The notes below the pieces were generated by a model. That model was not told the origin of the DNA and ran no database searches. It saw nothing but the letters and a program-made list of their open reading frames with translations. A stretch of 64,000 bases of DNA, taken from NCBI GenBank assembly GCA_003669555.1, contig QWOS01000127.1:17253-81252 (forward strand), in the 5' to 3' direction. This stretch comes from Planctomycetota bacterium. GTDB lineage: Bacteria; Planctomycetota; Planctomycetia; Gemmatales; Gemmataceae. Of this stretch, positions 10,134-18,934 are shown piece after piece. Position 1 is the stretch's first letter. Each line of letters starts with the position of its first letter. The translations under genes were made by a program, and so were the position numbers.

Positions 10134-11336
10134 ATGCTGACCCTGTGGCTGGCGCTGCTTGCGCCTCTGGATGCAAACAACCCAACCCCGGTGAGCCGGC
10201 GGCCCGAGGAGTGGGTACGCCTGCTGGGTGATGACAGCTTCTTGACCCGCCAGGAAGCGCACGACCAACTGGCTCGTCTGAGCATGGATGCCTTTGGGGC
10301 CCTCACCACCGGCCTGGCCGGGTCAGATCCCGAGGTGACCCGGCGTTGCCGGCAGTTGCTCGACCAACTAAAAGTGAGAGACCTGGAAAAGCAGCTGGAG
10401 CAATTCAAGCTGGGCAAAAGTGACCTGCCCGGGTACAAGCGCTATGCCAAAGTGGTTCCATCACCCGCCTGGGGCCGTGATTTCTTCGCAGAAATGTGGA
10501 AAACCAATCCCCAATTCCTGGCGGACATCGAAGAAAACCCTGAACGGGCTGGTGCGCAGGTGGTGGGCCAGATTCAAAATATCCAGCAAGTACTCTATGG
10601 CAATATGCGGGCTCGTGGTGGCCAGCCTGGCCAGCCTTCGGTGTCTGAGGTGGCTTCCTTGCTTTTTGCGGCGCAGCATCCCAGGGCCATGGTGGATATT
10701 GTCAATCTGAGCCAGTTGAACAACTTTCTGCAACACCCGGTGATCCGGGCGGCCATTCTTGAAGAAAAAGAAGGCGGCCCCGGGGCGATGCGCCTGCTGC
10801 TGGTGGCTCACATACGGGCCCACCTCAATGATCAGACCGCGCAAGTGCAGAGCCTCCACCTGTGCATGAACCTGAACCTGAAGGAGGGCAAGGAGGTCGG
10901 CATGGTCATTTTGAAAAACCCCAAAACCAACCAGCACACCAAAGGCCTGGCCTGCGCTGTCATTGCCAAAATGGGCACCGTGGCTGATGCCCCTGTGCTG
11001 ACCGCCGTGCTGGATGACGCGGCGCACATCAACCAGTTCCAGGTGGGGCCTCGGGGCCAGGACAAGGGAATCACCGAGGTGCGCGATGTGGCTCTGAGCA
11101 TGCTGGTTTCCCTGACGGGACAATCCCACAAAGACTACGGCTTCGCTTTTGCGCAACAGGGGGCGCAGTTCCAGCATTTCAACACCTACAATATGGGGTT
11201 CATCAGCGAAAAACTGCGTCGGGAGGCCCTGCTGAAATGGAAGGCTTACGCAGCTTCCCGGCCCGAGTTGCAGCCGGCGACCCCTCTGAAGGAAACGCCC
11301 GCAGACGAGAAGAAAGACCCCGCCCTGGACGACTAA
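10134..11336 (+). CDS. Secreted hypothetical protein with HEAT-like helical repeats
   Basis: A 400-residue protein with a short N-terminal hydrophobic leader (MLTLWLALLAPLDA), preceded by a GAGAGG ribosome site. Residues 25-90 (EEWVRLLGDDSFLTRQEAHDQL, then a paired helix) resemble the degenerate HEAT/armadillo-type repeat often found near the N-terminus of planctomycete exported proteins. The rest is alpha-helical with no catalytic motif I recognise. It heads a plus-strand run of exported proteins (polysaccharide-export lipoprotein, PPIase), so it may belong to an envelope-assembly set. That functional link is an inference from position only. Confidence 0.8.
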   Translation: MLTLWLALLAPLDANNPTPVSRRPEEWVRLLGDDSFLTRQEAHDQLARLSMDAFGALTTGLAGSDPEVTRRCRQLLDQLKVRDLEKQLEQFKLGKSDLPGYKRYAKVVPSPAWGRDFFAEMWKTNPQFLADIEENPERAGAQVVGQIQNIQQVLYGNMRARGGQPGQPSVSEVASLLFAAQHPRAMVDIVNLSQLNNFLQHPVIRAAILEEKEGGPGAMRLLLVAHIRAHLNDQTAQVQSLHLCMNLNLKEGKEVGMVILKNPKTNQHTKGLACAVIAKMGTVADAPVLTAVLDDAAHINQFQVGPRGQDKGITEVRDVALSMLVSLTGQSHKDYGFAFAQQGAQFQHFNTYNMGFISEKLRREALLKWKAYAASRPELQPATPLKETPADEKKDPALDD

Positions 11337-11402
11337 GCCTACCCAGGCGCCCCATCCGCCCCAGGCATCTGGCCCTCGAAAAAGAGATTTTTCCCGCTTG
11401 CC

Positions 11403-12215
11403 ATGCCGGGCCCGTGTGGCTATTTGCCCGGTATGAAGGATTGTTCTTGCCAGGTACCTACCCGGAAAGTGCTGGCAGCAACCTGGTTGCTGCTGGGGCT
11501 ATGCTGTGGTTGTCGGCAGTCGCCGGTGCTGGAAGACCGTGCGCTAAGCCGGATTCTGGCAACGCCCCTGCGCGAACTGGAGAACGGCTATCTGGTACAC
11601 CCACCCGATGTGCTGGCACTGAAAGTGACTGGGCGGGAGGACCTGCCGAGGCGGCTGGCGCTGGGCAACGATGGCCGGGTTCAGCTCAGTAACAGCCTTT
11701 TTCTTGAACTGGACGGCCAGACTGTGCCAGAAATCGCCCGCCGGGTGGCAGATTTGCTGGATGTACCCATCGAATCCGTTGAAGTGGCCGTGGCAGAACA
11801 TAAAAGCCAGGTAATTTTCCTGGAGGGTGAAGTGGCTGGTTCGGCGCGGGCTGTGCCGTACCATGGACCAGAATCACTGCTCAGTTTTTTGAAGCGGGCC
11901 GGTGGCCTGACGGCAGGCGCGGCCCCGGAACGGGTGACCCTGCGTCGTGCCAACGCCGCAGATGGCAAGGCACCCGAAAGCCAGGAAACCAATCTGAACA
12001 GGCTGATTGAACGACCCAGCGAGGCCAATGATTTGCGTCTTCATGCCTTTGATATGGTAGTGGTGGAACCCAGCCGTAAATCGATCTTTCTCGACTGCCT
12101 GCCACCCTGGCTGAGTGGAGTGAACCGCCGGGGTCCGGGACCACCGCCAGACCCATCCACCGTTGCCGAACCCTCATCTTCCCGCACTGTGGATACCGCA
12201 GAGCCTGGCCCCTGA
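11403..12215 (+). CDS. Polysaccharide-export (Wza-type) outer-membrane lipoprotein
   Basis: 270 residues. A hydrophobic leader ends in LGLCCGCR, which fits a lipoprotein signal with a Cys acceptor. Next comes a Poly_export-like domain (YLVHPPDVLALKVTG ... DGRVQLSNSLFLELDGQTVPEIARRVADLL). A SLBB-like region (VIFLEGEVAGSARAVPYHGPESLLSFLKRAGGL) and the ending LRLHAFDMVVVEP follow, typical of the beta-grasp repeat of Wza homologues. It would form or line a capsule/exopolysaccharide export channel. The start could also be the internal Met at residue 11 (MKDCSCQVPTRK). No glycosyltransferases or Wzc-like kinase lie nearby. Confidence 0.82.
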   Translation: MPGPCGYLPGMKDCSCQVPTRKVLAATWLLLGLCCGCRQSPVLEDRALSRILATPLRELENGYLVHPPDVLALKVTGREDLPRRLALGNDGRVQLSNSLFLELDGQTVPEIARRVADLLDVPIESVEVAVAEHKSQVIFLEGEVAGSARAVPYHGPESLLSFLKRAGGLTAGAAPERVTLRRANAADGKAPESQETNLNRLIERPSEANDLRLHAFDMVVVEPSRKSIFLDCLPPWLSGVNRRGPGPPPDPSTVAEPSSSRTVDTAEPGP

Positions 12216-12337
12216 GGTCTGGACCGCTTGGGCTTGTTCTTGTCACCGGGGGGGTGGTATCGCCTTCGTCTGGGTAAATTTGTCGTTGGCGCGAGCCACA
12301 TGGGTGTGGTGCGTCTGGACGATGACCGGAGGGTGGC

Positions 12338-13447
12338 ATGATGAACAATCCAGGGTTCTTCACTTTCGCGCGTATCAGGACTCTGGGAGGGGTTGGGCTG
12401 GGCCTTTGCCTTTCAGCCCCCTGCGCAGTTTTTGGTCAGGCAGTCCCGCCACCCATGGCCCCCGTCGGGGGTGCGCCGGGCCGCCTGCCAGCGAGCGTGA
12501 CTTCCACGCCTGACTACCACACCCGTGTAGTGGGTTATATTTACGACAACATGCCAATCACCCGGGAGGAGCTGGGCGAGTACCTCATCGCCCGCTTCGG
12601 AGCCGAACGGCTGGACCTGCTGGCCAACAAGAAAATTATTGAAATCGAGTGCAAGAAGGCCGGGGTGGATGTAACCGCGGCCGAGGTGGAGGATCGCCTC
12701 AACAACGACCTCCTTGGCCTGAGTGTCGACCGGAAAACATTCGTGGACCAGGTGCTGAAGAACTACAAGAAAACCCTCTTTGAGTGGAAAGAAGATGTGC
12801 TGCGTCCGCAACTGATGCTGGCCAAGCTGGTGCGTAGCCGGGTGAAGGTGACCGACGAAGACCTTCGCAAGGCTTATGATGCCTATTTTGGCGAAAAGAT
12901 CGACTGCCGGCTGATCATGTGGCAGAAGGGCGAGGAAAAGGCCGCCATGACCGCCTACGGGCGGATTCGTGACAGCGAGGATGAGTTCAACCGCGCCGCC
13001 CGTGGCCAAAAGTCGCCCTCGCTCGCGAGTGCGGGTGGCAAGATCCGCCCGGTCTCGCGCAACACCACCGGCAATGACGAGCTGGAGAAGGCTGCCTTCT
13101 CTCTCCAGGCTGGCGAGGTGAGTGCGCTGGTTGGCACCCCCGAGGGGATCGTCTGCGTGAAATGCGACCGCCGGATTCCCGCCGACACCACAGTGGCCAT
13201 GGAGGCAGTGCGCGAGAAGCTCTCCAAAGAAATCTTTGAGAAGAAGGTCAACTCCGAGATCCCGGTGGTGTTCGCCGAGATGCGCAAACGGGCCAACCCC
13301 CGTCTGCTCATGGGCACCGCCGCACCCGAAGATCTGGCCAACGATGTGAAGAACCTGCTGAACGAACCAGAAGACTCACGCGGCTCCATCGTGCCAGCCG
13401 GGGCCACCAGGCAGATCAAGCCTGTGGATGCGCCTCAAAGGCCCTGA
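12338..13447 (+). CDS. SurA-like parvulin peptidyl-prolyl isomerase/chaperone
   Basis: 369 residues with a signal peptide (IRTLGGVGLGLCLSAPCAVFGQ). A SurA_N-type helical domain (about 70-190: ITREELGEYLIARFGAERLDLLANKKIIEIECKKAG) is followed by a parvulin/PPIC-like domain (about 190-290: RLIMWQKGEEKAAMTAYGRI ... AAFSLQAGEVSALVGTPEGIVCVKCDRR). The 'SLQAGEVS' turn is a hallmark of PPIC domains. It probably helps outer-membrane or secreted proteins fold in the periplasm. It follows the polysaccharide-export gene on the same strand after 122 bases, with GGAGGG just upstream of the ATG, and ends before a strong terminator. Confidence 0.88.
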   Translation: MMNNPGFFTFARIRTLGGVGLGLCLSAPCAVFGQAVPPPMAPVGGAPGRLPASVTSTPDYHTRVVGYIYDNMPITREELGEYLIARFGAERLDLLANKKIIEIECKKAGVDVTAAEVEDRLNNDLLGLSVDRKTFVDQVLKNYKKTLFEWKEDVLRPQLMLAKLVRSRVKVTDEDLRKAYDAYFGEKIDCRLIMWQKGEEKAAMTAYGRIRDSEDEFNRAARGQKSPSLASAGGKIRPVSRNTTGNDELEKAAFSLQAGEVSALVGTPEGIVCVKCDRRIPADTTVAMEAVREKLSKEIFEKKVNSEIPVVFAEMRKRANPRLLMGTAAPEDLANDVKNLLNEPEDSRGSIVPAGATRQIKPVDAPQRP

Positions 13448-13473
13448 TTCGTTATCCTGTCAACCGCCCTTGG

Positions 13474-13508
13474 GGCCGGGCACCTCTGGGTGACCCGGCT
13501 TTTTTTTG
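13474..13508 (+). terminator. Rho-independent terminator after the PPIase gene
   Basis: GCCGGG pairs with CCCGGC and CACC with GGTG (one bulged A, loop TCTG), followed at once by eight T residues. It closes the 10.1-13.4 kb plus-strand run and separates it from the DUF3472 gene. Confidence 0.85.
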
Positions 13509-13567
13509 GTATGCTGAGGCTGGCAGCATCGGGGTGACTGCCACTTCCTGATAACGAAAGGTCTGCC

Positions 13568-14443
13568 ATGCGCTCTTTGCTCGTGTTGCTGGTGGTTTTT
13601 ATTCTGGGGGCCCACGCGGCCGGCCCCTGCCGGGCTGATGAGAAGCTGGCCGGCATCGCCTGCCGGAGCGTCCACCTGGGGTACCCCGGCCCCGAGGCCG
13701 AGCTTTTTTACAACGAGGTGGTGGTCGACAATAGCGCCACCGGCACTTACTTCTGCGCCTGCGGCTTTCGCCAGGGGTACTTTGGGGTGCAGGAGCAAGG
13801 CAAGGGCCGGAAGGTGGTCATCTTCTCGGTGTGGGATCCGGGCGCGCAAGATAACCCCGGTGCCGTTCCCGCCGAGAAACGGGTGAAGCTGCTGGCTCAG
13901 GGCGAGAAGATCCGTGTAGGTCGCTTTGGCGGCGAGGGTACCGGCGGGCAGTCGTTCCTCGACCACGACTGGAAGGTGGGCGATACCCTGCGCTTTCTGG
14001 TGGCGGCCAAGCGCGAGGGGGACGACCGGATCGCCTACACCGCCTGGTTCCAGGCACCGGGACTGGCTGGCTGGCGCCTTATCGCCAGTTTCAGCACCCT
14101 CAGCGCCAAAGGTCTGCTATCGGGTTACTACAGCTTTGTGGAAGACTTCAGACGCGATGGCGAATCGCTGAAACAGGCGCGCAAGGCCCATTACGGCAAC
14201 GCCTGGCTGAAAACCGCCCAGGGCGATTGGCGGGCTCTGAAAAAGGCCCGGTTCACCGGCGACTCGAACCCTTCCCTGGCCATTGATGCCGGGCTGGACC
14301 AAGGCCGCTGGTTCCTGGCCACGGGCGGTGACACCACCAACAAGACCACAAAACTGAATGAGACGATGCCCGACACCACCCCTCCCGGCAAGTCTCCGGC
14401 TGATCTGCCCGCCGATCCCTTTGCCCGGAAAACGGGGTTCTGA
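13568..14443 (+). CDS. Secreted DUF3472-type protein
   Basis: 291 residues with a clear signal peptide (MRSLLVLLVVFILGAHAAGPCRA). The central part (ELFYNEVVVDNSATGTYFCACGFRQGYFGVQE ... VIFSVWDP ... GGEGTGGQSFLDHDWKVGDTLRFLV) matches my memory of DUF3472, a beta-rich domain often found in secreted planctomycete and Bacteroidetes proteins. No active site can be named. An AAAGG ribosome site precedes the ATG. It is followed 39 bases later by the carbonic anhydrase gene on the same strand, so the two may be co-transcribed. Confidence 0.8.
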   Translation: MRSLLVLLVVFILGAHAAGPCRADEKLAGIACRSVHLGYPGPEAELFYNEVVVDNSATGTYFCACGFRQGYFGVQEQGKGRKVVIFSVWDPGAQDNPGAVPAEKRVKLLAQGEKIRVGRFGGEGTGGQSFLDHDWKVGDTLRFLVAAKREGDDRIAYTAWFQAPGLAGWRLIASFSTLSAKGLLSGYYSFVEDFRRDGESLKQARKAHYGNAWLKTAQGDWRALKKARFTGDSNPSLAIDAGLDQGRWFLATGGDTTNKTTKLNETMPDTTPPGKSPADLPADPFARKTGF

Positions 14444-14482
14444 TAAAGTTTCAGGTATCCGCGAAACCAGGGAATCAATCAC

Positions 14483-15193
14483 ATGCCGCACGGCAAATAC
14501 ATGACACGACGCGCCCTGGGCGCCCTCGGGGCCGGGGCTTTGGCAGGCGGGGCTATCGGGGCCACCGCTGATGGCGGGCCAGGGGGATTACAACTGCCCA
14601 AAGAGGCGGCCACGGCCTTGAACCGCCTGCGGGAAGGTCTGGATCGCTTCATCAAAGGGTCCAGCAAACACGCCCACGCCGATATCAATTGGCGCAAACA
14701 ACTGGTCAACAGCCAGAAGCCGTTTGCCACCATCCTTGGGTGCTGTGATTCGCGTGTGCCCGTGGAGCTGCTTTTTGACCAGGGCTTTGGCGACCTGTTC
14801 GTCATCCGCGTGGCCGGCAATGTGGTGGCGCCCGATGTGATCGGGTCCATCGATTACGCCGTCGACCACCTCGGCACCCCGCTGGTGTTGGTGCTGGGTC
14901 ACAGCAATTGTGGTGCTGTCACCGCGGCCCTGGACGAGATGCGCCGGCCGGTGAGGAGCGTCGAACCGGCGAGCATGGAAAGCCTGTTGCGATTGATCGA
15001 ACCCGGCATCCCCAAGTCACTGCTTCAGGTGAAAGGACCAATCGCCACGGAACGCGCCGTGGAAATGAATGTGCGCTGGACTGTCAAGCAGCTCAACGCC
15101 TCACCCGATTTGCAGGAAGCGCTCCGCACCGACCGCCTGGCGGTGGTGGGAGCGGTTTACAACCTCGAGGCAGGCACTCTTACCTTCCTCTAA
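14483..15193 (+). CDS. Beta-class carbonic anhydrase with a Tat-like export signal
   Basis: 236 residues. The zinc-site motifs of beta-carbonic anhydrases are present: CCDSRV (Cys and the Asp-Arg dyad) and GHSNCGA (His and Cys). It catalyses CO2 hydration. Unlike the cytoplasmic enzyme it has an N-terminal RR motif and a Gly/Ala-rich hydrophobic stretch (MTRRALGALGAGALAGGAIGA), which suggests export by the Tat pathway. The internal Met at residue 7 (14501) is an equally good start. It lies directly downstream of DUF3472 and converges with the WD40 gene. Confidence 0.93.
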   Translation: MPHGKYMTRRALGALGAGALAGGAIGATADGGPGGLQLPKEAATALNRLREGLDRFIKGSSKHAHADINWRKQLVNSQKPFATILGCCDSRVPVELLFDQGFGDLFVIRVAGNVVAPDVIGSIDYAVDHLGTPLVLVLGHSNCGAVTAALDEMRRPVRSVEPASMESLLRLIEPGIPKSLLQVKGPIATERAVEMNVRWTVKQLNASPDLQEALRTDRLAVVGAVYNLEAGTLTFL

Positions 15194-15206
15194 GTGGCTG
15201 GCGCAC

Positions 15207-16154
15207 TCAGGGGGCTTTGGCGGGTGTGACCAGAATCACCTGCTTGTCGTGGCCTGTCAGCAGCTTCTGGCCATCGGGCGACCAGGTGATGCAATAAGCG
15301 CCGAACTGCGGTACCTTGCGGGTGAACAGTTGCTTTTTGGTATCGGTATCCCACACGGCCACATTGCCGGCGTAACCGCTGGTGGCGAGCTTTTTGCCGT
15401 CTGGCGACAGGGCCAGCCCATAAAGGTCATCCGGCGTCGGCCCCATGGCGGCAATCTCCTTGCCATCGGCCACATTCCACAGGCGCACCATGCGATCATG
15501 GCCAATGGAGGCAACTTTGGTGTTGTCAGGCAGAAAGACGACGCCCGTCACCGAAGCGGTATGACCCTTGAGGTCTTTGGCCGATTTCATGTCAGCGATG
15601 CTCCACAGCTTGATCAGCTTGTCGGGGTCACCCGAGATACTGGCGAGCATCTTGCCGTCTTTGCTGAAGGCCACCCCATAGGCGTTGCCGCCGTGGACAC
15701 CCAGATTTTTGACTTCTTTACCGTCGGCAACATTCCAGAGCCGCACGCTTTTGTCCGAACTGGCACTGGCCAGCAGTTTGCCATCGGGAGAGAACGCAAC
15801 GCCATCGACAATTTCGGTATGCCCCTTGATCTCACGCACCAGCTTGGCGTCGGCGGGGTTCCACAGGCGGATGGTCTTGTCGACCGAACAGGTGGCAATG
15901 AGCTTGCCATCGGGAGAAAAAGTGGCGCAGTACACCGGGCCGGTGTGGCCGGTGAGGGCGCGGACCTCTTTCCCCTCGGGCCAGCTCCACACCTTGGCCA
16001 GGTTGTCAAACCCGGCCGAGACCAGCAGCTTGCCATCGGGCGAGAAGGCCAGGTGATGCACTGGGGCGGTGTGTGCCTGCCAGGAATCTGGCTGGGCAGC
16101 AAGCCAACCGCCAAAAGCAAGCAGCAGGACCAAGGGAAACAGTTTGCGGATCAT
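15207..16154 (-). CDS. Secreted seven-bladed WD40 repeat protein
   Basis: 315 residues from the ATG at 16154 (MIRKLFPLVLLLAFGGWLAAQ, a good signal peptide). The track start at 16277 adds 41 unlikely residues. Seven WD40 blades can be counted from the repeated core FSPDGK(L)(L/I)A(S/T), with GH..PV and VRLWN/VKVW strands, so the protein should form one closed beta-propeller in the periplasm or outside. No enzymatic domain is attached. It is probably a binding scaffold, partner unknown. It converges with the carbonic anhydrase gene with 13 bases between them. Confidence 0.9.
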   Translation of the reverse strand: MIRKLFPLVLLLAFGGWLAAQPDSWQAHTAPVHHLAFSPDGKLLVSAGFDNLAKVWSWPEGKEVRALTGHTGPVYCATFSPDGKLIATCSVDKTIRLWNPADAKLVREIKGHTEIVDGVAFSPDGKLLASASSDKSVRLWNVADGKEVKNLGVHGGNAYGVAFSKDGKMLASISGDPDKLIKLWSIADMKSAKDLKGHTASVTGVVFLPDNTKVASIGHDRMVRLWNVADGKEIAAMGPTPDDLYGLALSPDGKKLATSGYAGNVAVWDTDTKKQLFTRKVPQFGAYCITWSPDGQKLLTGHDKQVILVTPAKAP

Positions 16155-16511
16155 GGGTAAGTCTCGTGTAGAATCAGGCAGGAAAGTCTGGTTTAACATC
16201 CCGGGCGCTCCCGTGCAACCTCTTGGGGCCAAAAACAGCAGAAAAGCCACCAGGCAGCGGGTGGGAGCCTCCAGCACCTGGATCGCTTCCTCGCAACAAG
16301 GCAGGAAAAGCCCCTCCAGCCCAGTTTTCTGGGTGGCACGGCAAGGCTCCTTTCCGTACCGACCGGGTATGGCGTGGGTCCGCCAGGGGCCGCATGGTCT
16401 GGACGAGGCTGGTTGGTTCCCGGAGTTTTCCCTGATAGGCTGGCCTCATGTCCGAGTCACTTGAAACAGCACCGTTTGTCACCGCCTTGTGGAAAAAAAC
16501 GGGAGGGCGCA
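16155..16511. other. Intergenic gap between divergent genes
   Basis: 357 bases between the minus-strand WD40 gene and the plus-strand ORF at 16512. Short ORFs here have no protein-like character and I see no RNA or strong promoter. Confidence 0.5.
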
Positions 16512-16907
16512 TTGATTACCCACGATGAAGCCCGCCCCAGGCCGGGCGACCTGTGCGTGCTGCTGACCTACCGGAATGCCATGTGCTCTGTGGAGCTGGC
16601 TCTTTTCAGGGCCGGAGAATGTCACCCGGTGTTGCGGGGCGGCGCCATGGTGACCACTTCGCTAGGGGTATGGTGGGCCCGATCGGCTGACAAGAAGAAG
16701 CGGGTGCGGTTTGGCGCCAGCCTGCATAATGGCCGGATTGCGAAAGCCGACATCTTTGCGTTGGCGGATAATCCGGTGGCTGTCAAAAACCTGATGCTCT
16801 TTGCCACCGACACTATTTTGCGCGATTGCGGGGAATGCCTGGCCGCCAGCAACGAGCCGGATACAACCCTGCGGTATCTCACCGACGAGGGGGCGGAGCC
16901 GCAGTAG
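16512..16907 (+). CDS. Hypothetical protein, probable TTG start
   Basis: The track ORF begins at 16374, but its first 46 residues look non-coding. A TTG at 16512 lies 5 bases after GGGAGG and gives a 131-residue protein (LITHDEARPRPGDLCVLLTYRNAMCSVELALF...). The body has balanced composition (RFGASLHNGRIAKADIFALADNPVAVKNLMLFATDTILRDCGECLA) and a small Cys pair, so it reads as a real small cytoplasmic protein. I do not recognise the family. The 183-residue minus-strand ORF over the same bases is Arg/Pro/Ser-rich shadow. Confidence 0.5.
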   Translation: MITHDEARPRPGDLCVLLTYRNAMCSVELALFRAGECHPVLRGGAMVTTSLGVWWARSADKKKRVRFGASLHNGRIAKADIFALADNPVAVKNLMLFATDTILRDCGECLAASNEPDTTLRYLTDEGAEPQ

Positions 16908-17000
16908 CTCGGGCAGGCCGATGGACCTGCGGCTTCCCTCACAACCCGGGGGCGGGGTGTTGGCCGGAAAAGGCTCCTGCCATGGGCTGGAGAAACAGGT

Positions 17001-17735
17001 TCAGGGTTTGTGGGCCGTGACAGATGCTCCCTGGGTGCATGAGGAGGTCCGGTAACCCGTCCAGCCATGAAACCGTGTTTCAATGAAACCGGCCTCAGCG
17101 AGCATTTGCAGGAGCGACCGCCCCCACACCGCGCCAGCAATTCAGTCCGACCAGGTGCCTTTGCGAGTGACATCCGCCGGGGTTGCCTGATCTTCGAGCA
17201 GAATGTCCGCCATCTGCAGCCGCCCGCCCGGGCGTAGGACCCGCCAGGCTTCGGCCAGCACCGTCGGCTTGTTGAAGCAGAGATTGAGCACGCCGTTGGT
17301 GATCAGCACATCCACCGAGCGATCCGGCACCGGCAGGGCGTCTGCCTCACCCTGCGTGAACAAGGTATTGGTTATCCCCAGGCTCATGACATTACGCCTG
17401 GCCTTGTCGATCATTTCGGCGGAAAAATCGATACCGATGACCTGGCCGGTGGGACCGACCTGCCTGGCAGCGAGAATGCTGTCAAACCCGGCACCAGAGC
17501 CAAGGTCGAGAACGGTTTGACCGGCCCGAAGCTCCCCAAGCGCAAGCGGGTTGCCTACCCCGGCGAACGATTCCGTTACAGCCGCAGGCAAGGCGTCGAT
17601 GTCATCTGGATTGTACCCCAGTCGCTTCGCACTGGCAGGGCCACACGGAAACTTCTGTTCCTTCTGGGGTGACTGCGCGATGCGGGCGAACCGCCGCTGG
17701 ATATCATCCCGAATCTGATCCCGCGTCTGTGGCAT
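17001..17735 (-). CDS. Selenocysteine-containing ArsM-like SAM methyltransferase (TGA at 17142-17144)
   Basis: The ORF track stops at 17142 (197 aa, ending KGTWSD), but the frame continues for 47 sense codons after TGA to a second TGA at 17001: IAGAVWGRSLLQMLAEAGF... GASVTAHKP. That tail is the expected C-terminus of this family. The N-terminal part is a class I SAM-methyltransferase (VLDLGSGAGFDS; GIDFSAEMI; ADALPVPDRSVDVLITNGVLNL; EAWRVLRPGGRLQMADILL) with the ArsM-like FPCGP Cys near residue 30. The TGA falls exactly where arsenite methyltransferases have a conserved catalytic Cys (W..C(I/V/L)(A/G)GA), so residue 198 is most likely Sec. AAGGGG precedes the ATG. The substrate could be As(III), Se or another soft metalloid; this is inferred. 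Confidence 0.85.
17107..17128 (-). promoter_or_regulatory. Candidate bacterial SECIS hairpin of the methyltransferase
   Basis: In the mRNA, TGTGGGGGC pairs with GCTCCTGCA (three G-U wobbles) around a GGUC loop at nt 23-26 after the UGA. Position and the G-U in the loop fit bacterial SECIS rules. Folding was done by eye. Confidence 0.6.
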
Positions 17736-18097
17736 GAAAAATTCCCCCTTGCCGGATCGACACCCACCGTACTGAATACCAGCATCCCAGGTGTACGAAG
17801 CAAACCCGCTAGTCCCAATCTACCCACAATGCCAGCCGGAACTACAGGGGAAAAGCCCGGCGTTCATTGCCGCCAGGCCTGTCAGGCAACCCGGTGGAAG
17901 GCCAGATTGATCATTGGCAGGGATCCCGCCAAAGCGCTGGAGGGTGACTGCCACGCAACCAGGCTGCCTGCCATTCGGGGTTCCCGGAAATTCCGTTGAG
18001 AAACGGTTGAGGGCCGCCAGCCTTCGGCAAGCGATCAGCCCGGCAGGGTTTGGGGTGTGCAGGGAAAACCGGCGTATCACAGCTCACTGCCCTGGCC
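17736..18097. other. Intergenic gap
   Basis: 362 bases between the methyltransferase start and the deacetylase stop, both on the minus strand. It holds only low-quality ORFs (for example 17820-18080 minus, which shows no domain). I see no RNA gene or convincing promoter. Confidence 0.45.
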
Positions 18098-18934
18098 TTA
18101 TGGACCCTTTTTCAGCTCAAGCTGGCGCTTGCGTTCCTCAACGATGGCCAGGGGGTCAGCGGGAATGGCAGTGAGATCGACATACCTGGCCAGGTCTCTC
18201 AGCGGGATAACCGTGCATTTTTCGACGGCGAGAAAGTTCAGGTAGGATTCGAACTGCCCTTGGGGTGTGTTGACCCAGGCATGGGCGGTGTCGGGCACGC
18301 CGTGGAACTGCAACACGGCGATTTTGCCGTTACGGGCCTGGGCCACGGCCCTTTTCAGATCCTCCAGAACCCAGGTTGGCCGGGCATCGCCAGCCGTGGG
18401 GATTAGAAGCGGGTGATCGCGGCCTGGTTCATAGGCGAAACCACGGCCATCCTTGTAAGGATATTCGGGCGAGCCGCCGCGGCGGGCAAAGCGGATGCCG
18501 AGGTCCTTCAGGATTGGCAGGCCACCCGGGCTGATGGCATTGCCTGGATAAGCGAAAGTAACCGGGCTGGGGATGCCGTGTTTCTCACACTGGGCGTTGA
18601 TGCCTCGCAACTGCCCAGGGAGATCCGCCAGGTTTTTGTCGGAGACGCCCATATGGCTGACAGTATGGTTGCCGATTTCGAAGCCGTCCTGGTGCAGCCG
18701 GGAAATTTCTTCCCAGGTCATGTAGTCTTTTTTATTGGTGGGAAAATCAAATCCTTCGGTGATAAAGAAGGTGGCGCCAAACTTGTGTTTGAGCAGCAAT
18801 GGCCGGGCGATGGTGAAATGCGACTTGCTGGAATCATCGAAAGTGAGAACGACCAGCCTGTCAGGGATGGGCTCGACGCAAACCGCACGCCAGGGAAGGA
18901 CCAGCGCGACAAGAAAAACCAGGTGACGGTTCAT
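18098..18934 (-). CDS. Secreted polysaccharide deacetylase (NodB-type, CE4)
   Basis: 278 residues from the ATG at 18934 (MNRHLVFLVALVLPWRAVCVEP, a signal peptide). NodB motifs are visible: LTFDDS (catalytic base and metal Asp), FEIGNHTVSHM (H...H metal site), the FAYPGN region and a late IAVLQFHGV motif with the catalytic His. It should remove N- or O-acetyl groups from an extracellular polysaccharide. The first codons and upstream bases are duplicated at 19284-19389, next to a gene remnant. The sialate O-acetylesterase gene upstream on the same strand suggests a shared glycan-deacetylation theme. Confidence 0.9.
   Translation of the reverse strand: MNRHLVFLVALVLPWRAVCVEPIPDRLVVLTFDDSSKSHFTIARPLLLKHKFGATFFITEGFDFPTNKKDYMTWEEISRLHQDGFEIGNHTVSHMGVSDKNLADLPGQLRGINAQCEKHGIPSPVTFAYPGNAISPGGLPILKDLGIRFARRGGSPEYPYKDGRGFAYEPGRDHPLLIPTAGDARPTWVLEDLKRAVAQARNGKIAVLQFHGVPDTAHAWVNTPQGQFESYLNFLAVEKCTVIPLRDLARYVDLTAIPADPLAIVEERKRQLELKKGP

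Noticed and set aside
16622-17173. 183-aa minus-strand ORF
   Set aside because: Composition is Arg/Pro/Ser-rich and it overlaps both the plausible plus-strand gene at 16512 and the Sec methyltransferase tail in another frame.
17820-18080. 86-aa minus-strand ORF between the methyltransferase and deacetylase
   Set aside because: No ribosome site, motif or coding-like composition.
18240-18260. GGATTCGAACTGCCC as a tRNA T-arm
   Set aside because: It lies in the reading frame of the deacetylase and no cloverleaf surrounds it. No tRNA or tRNA-Sec was found anywhere in the window by eye.
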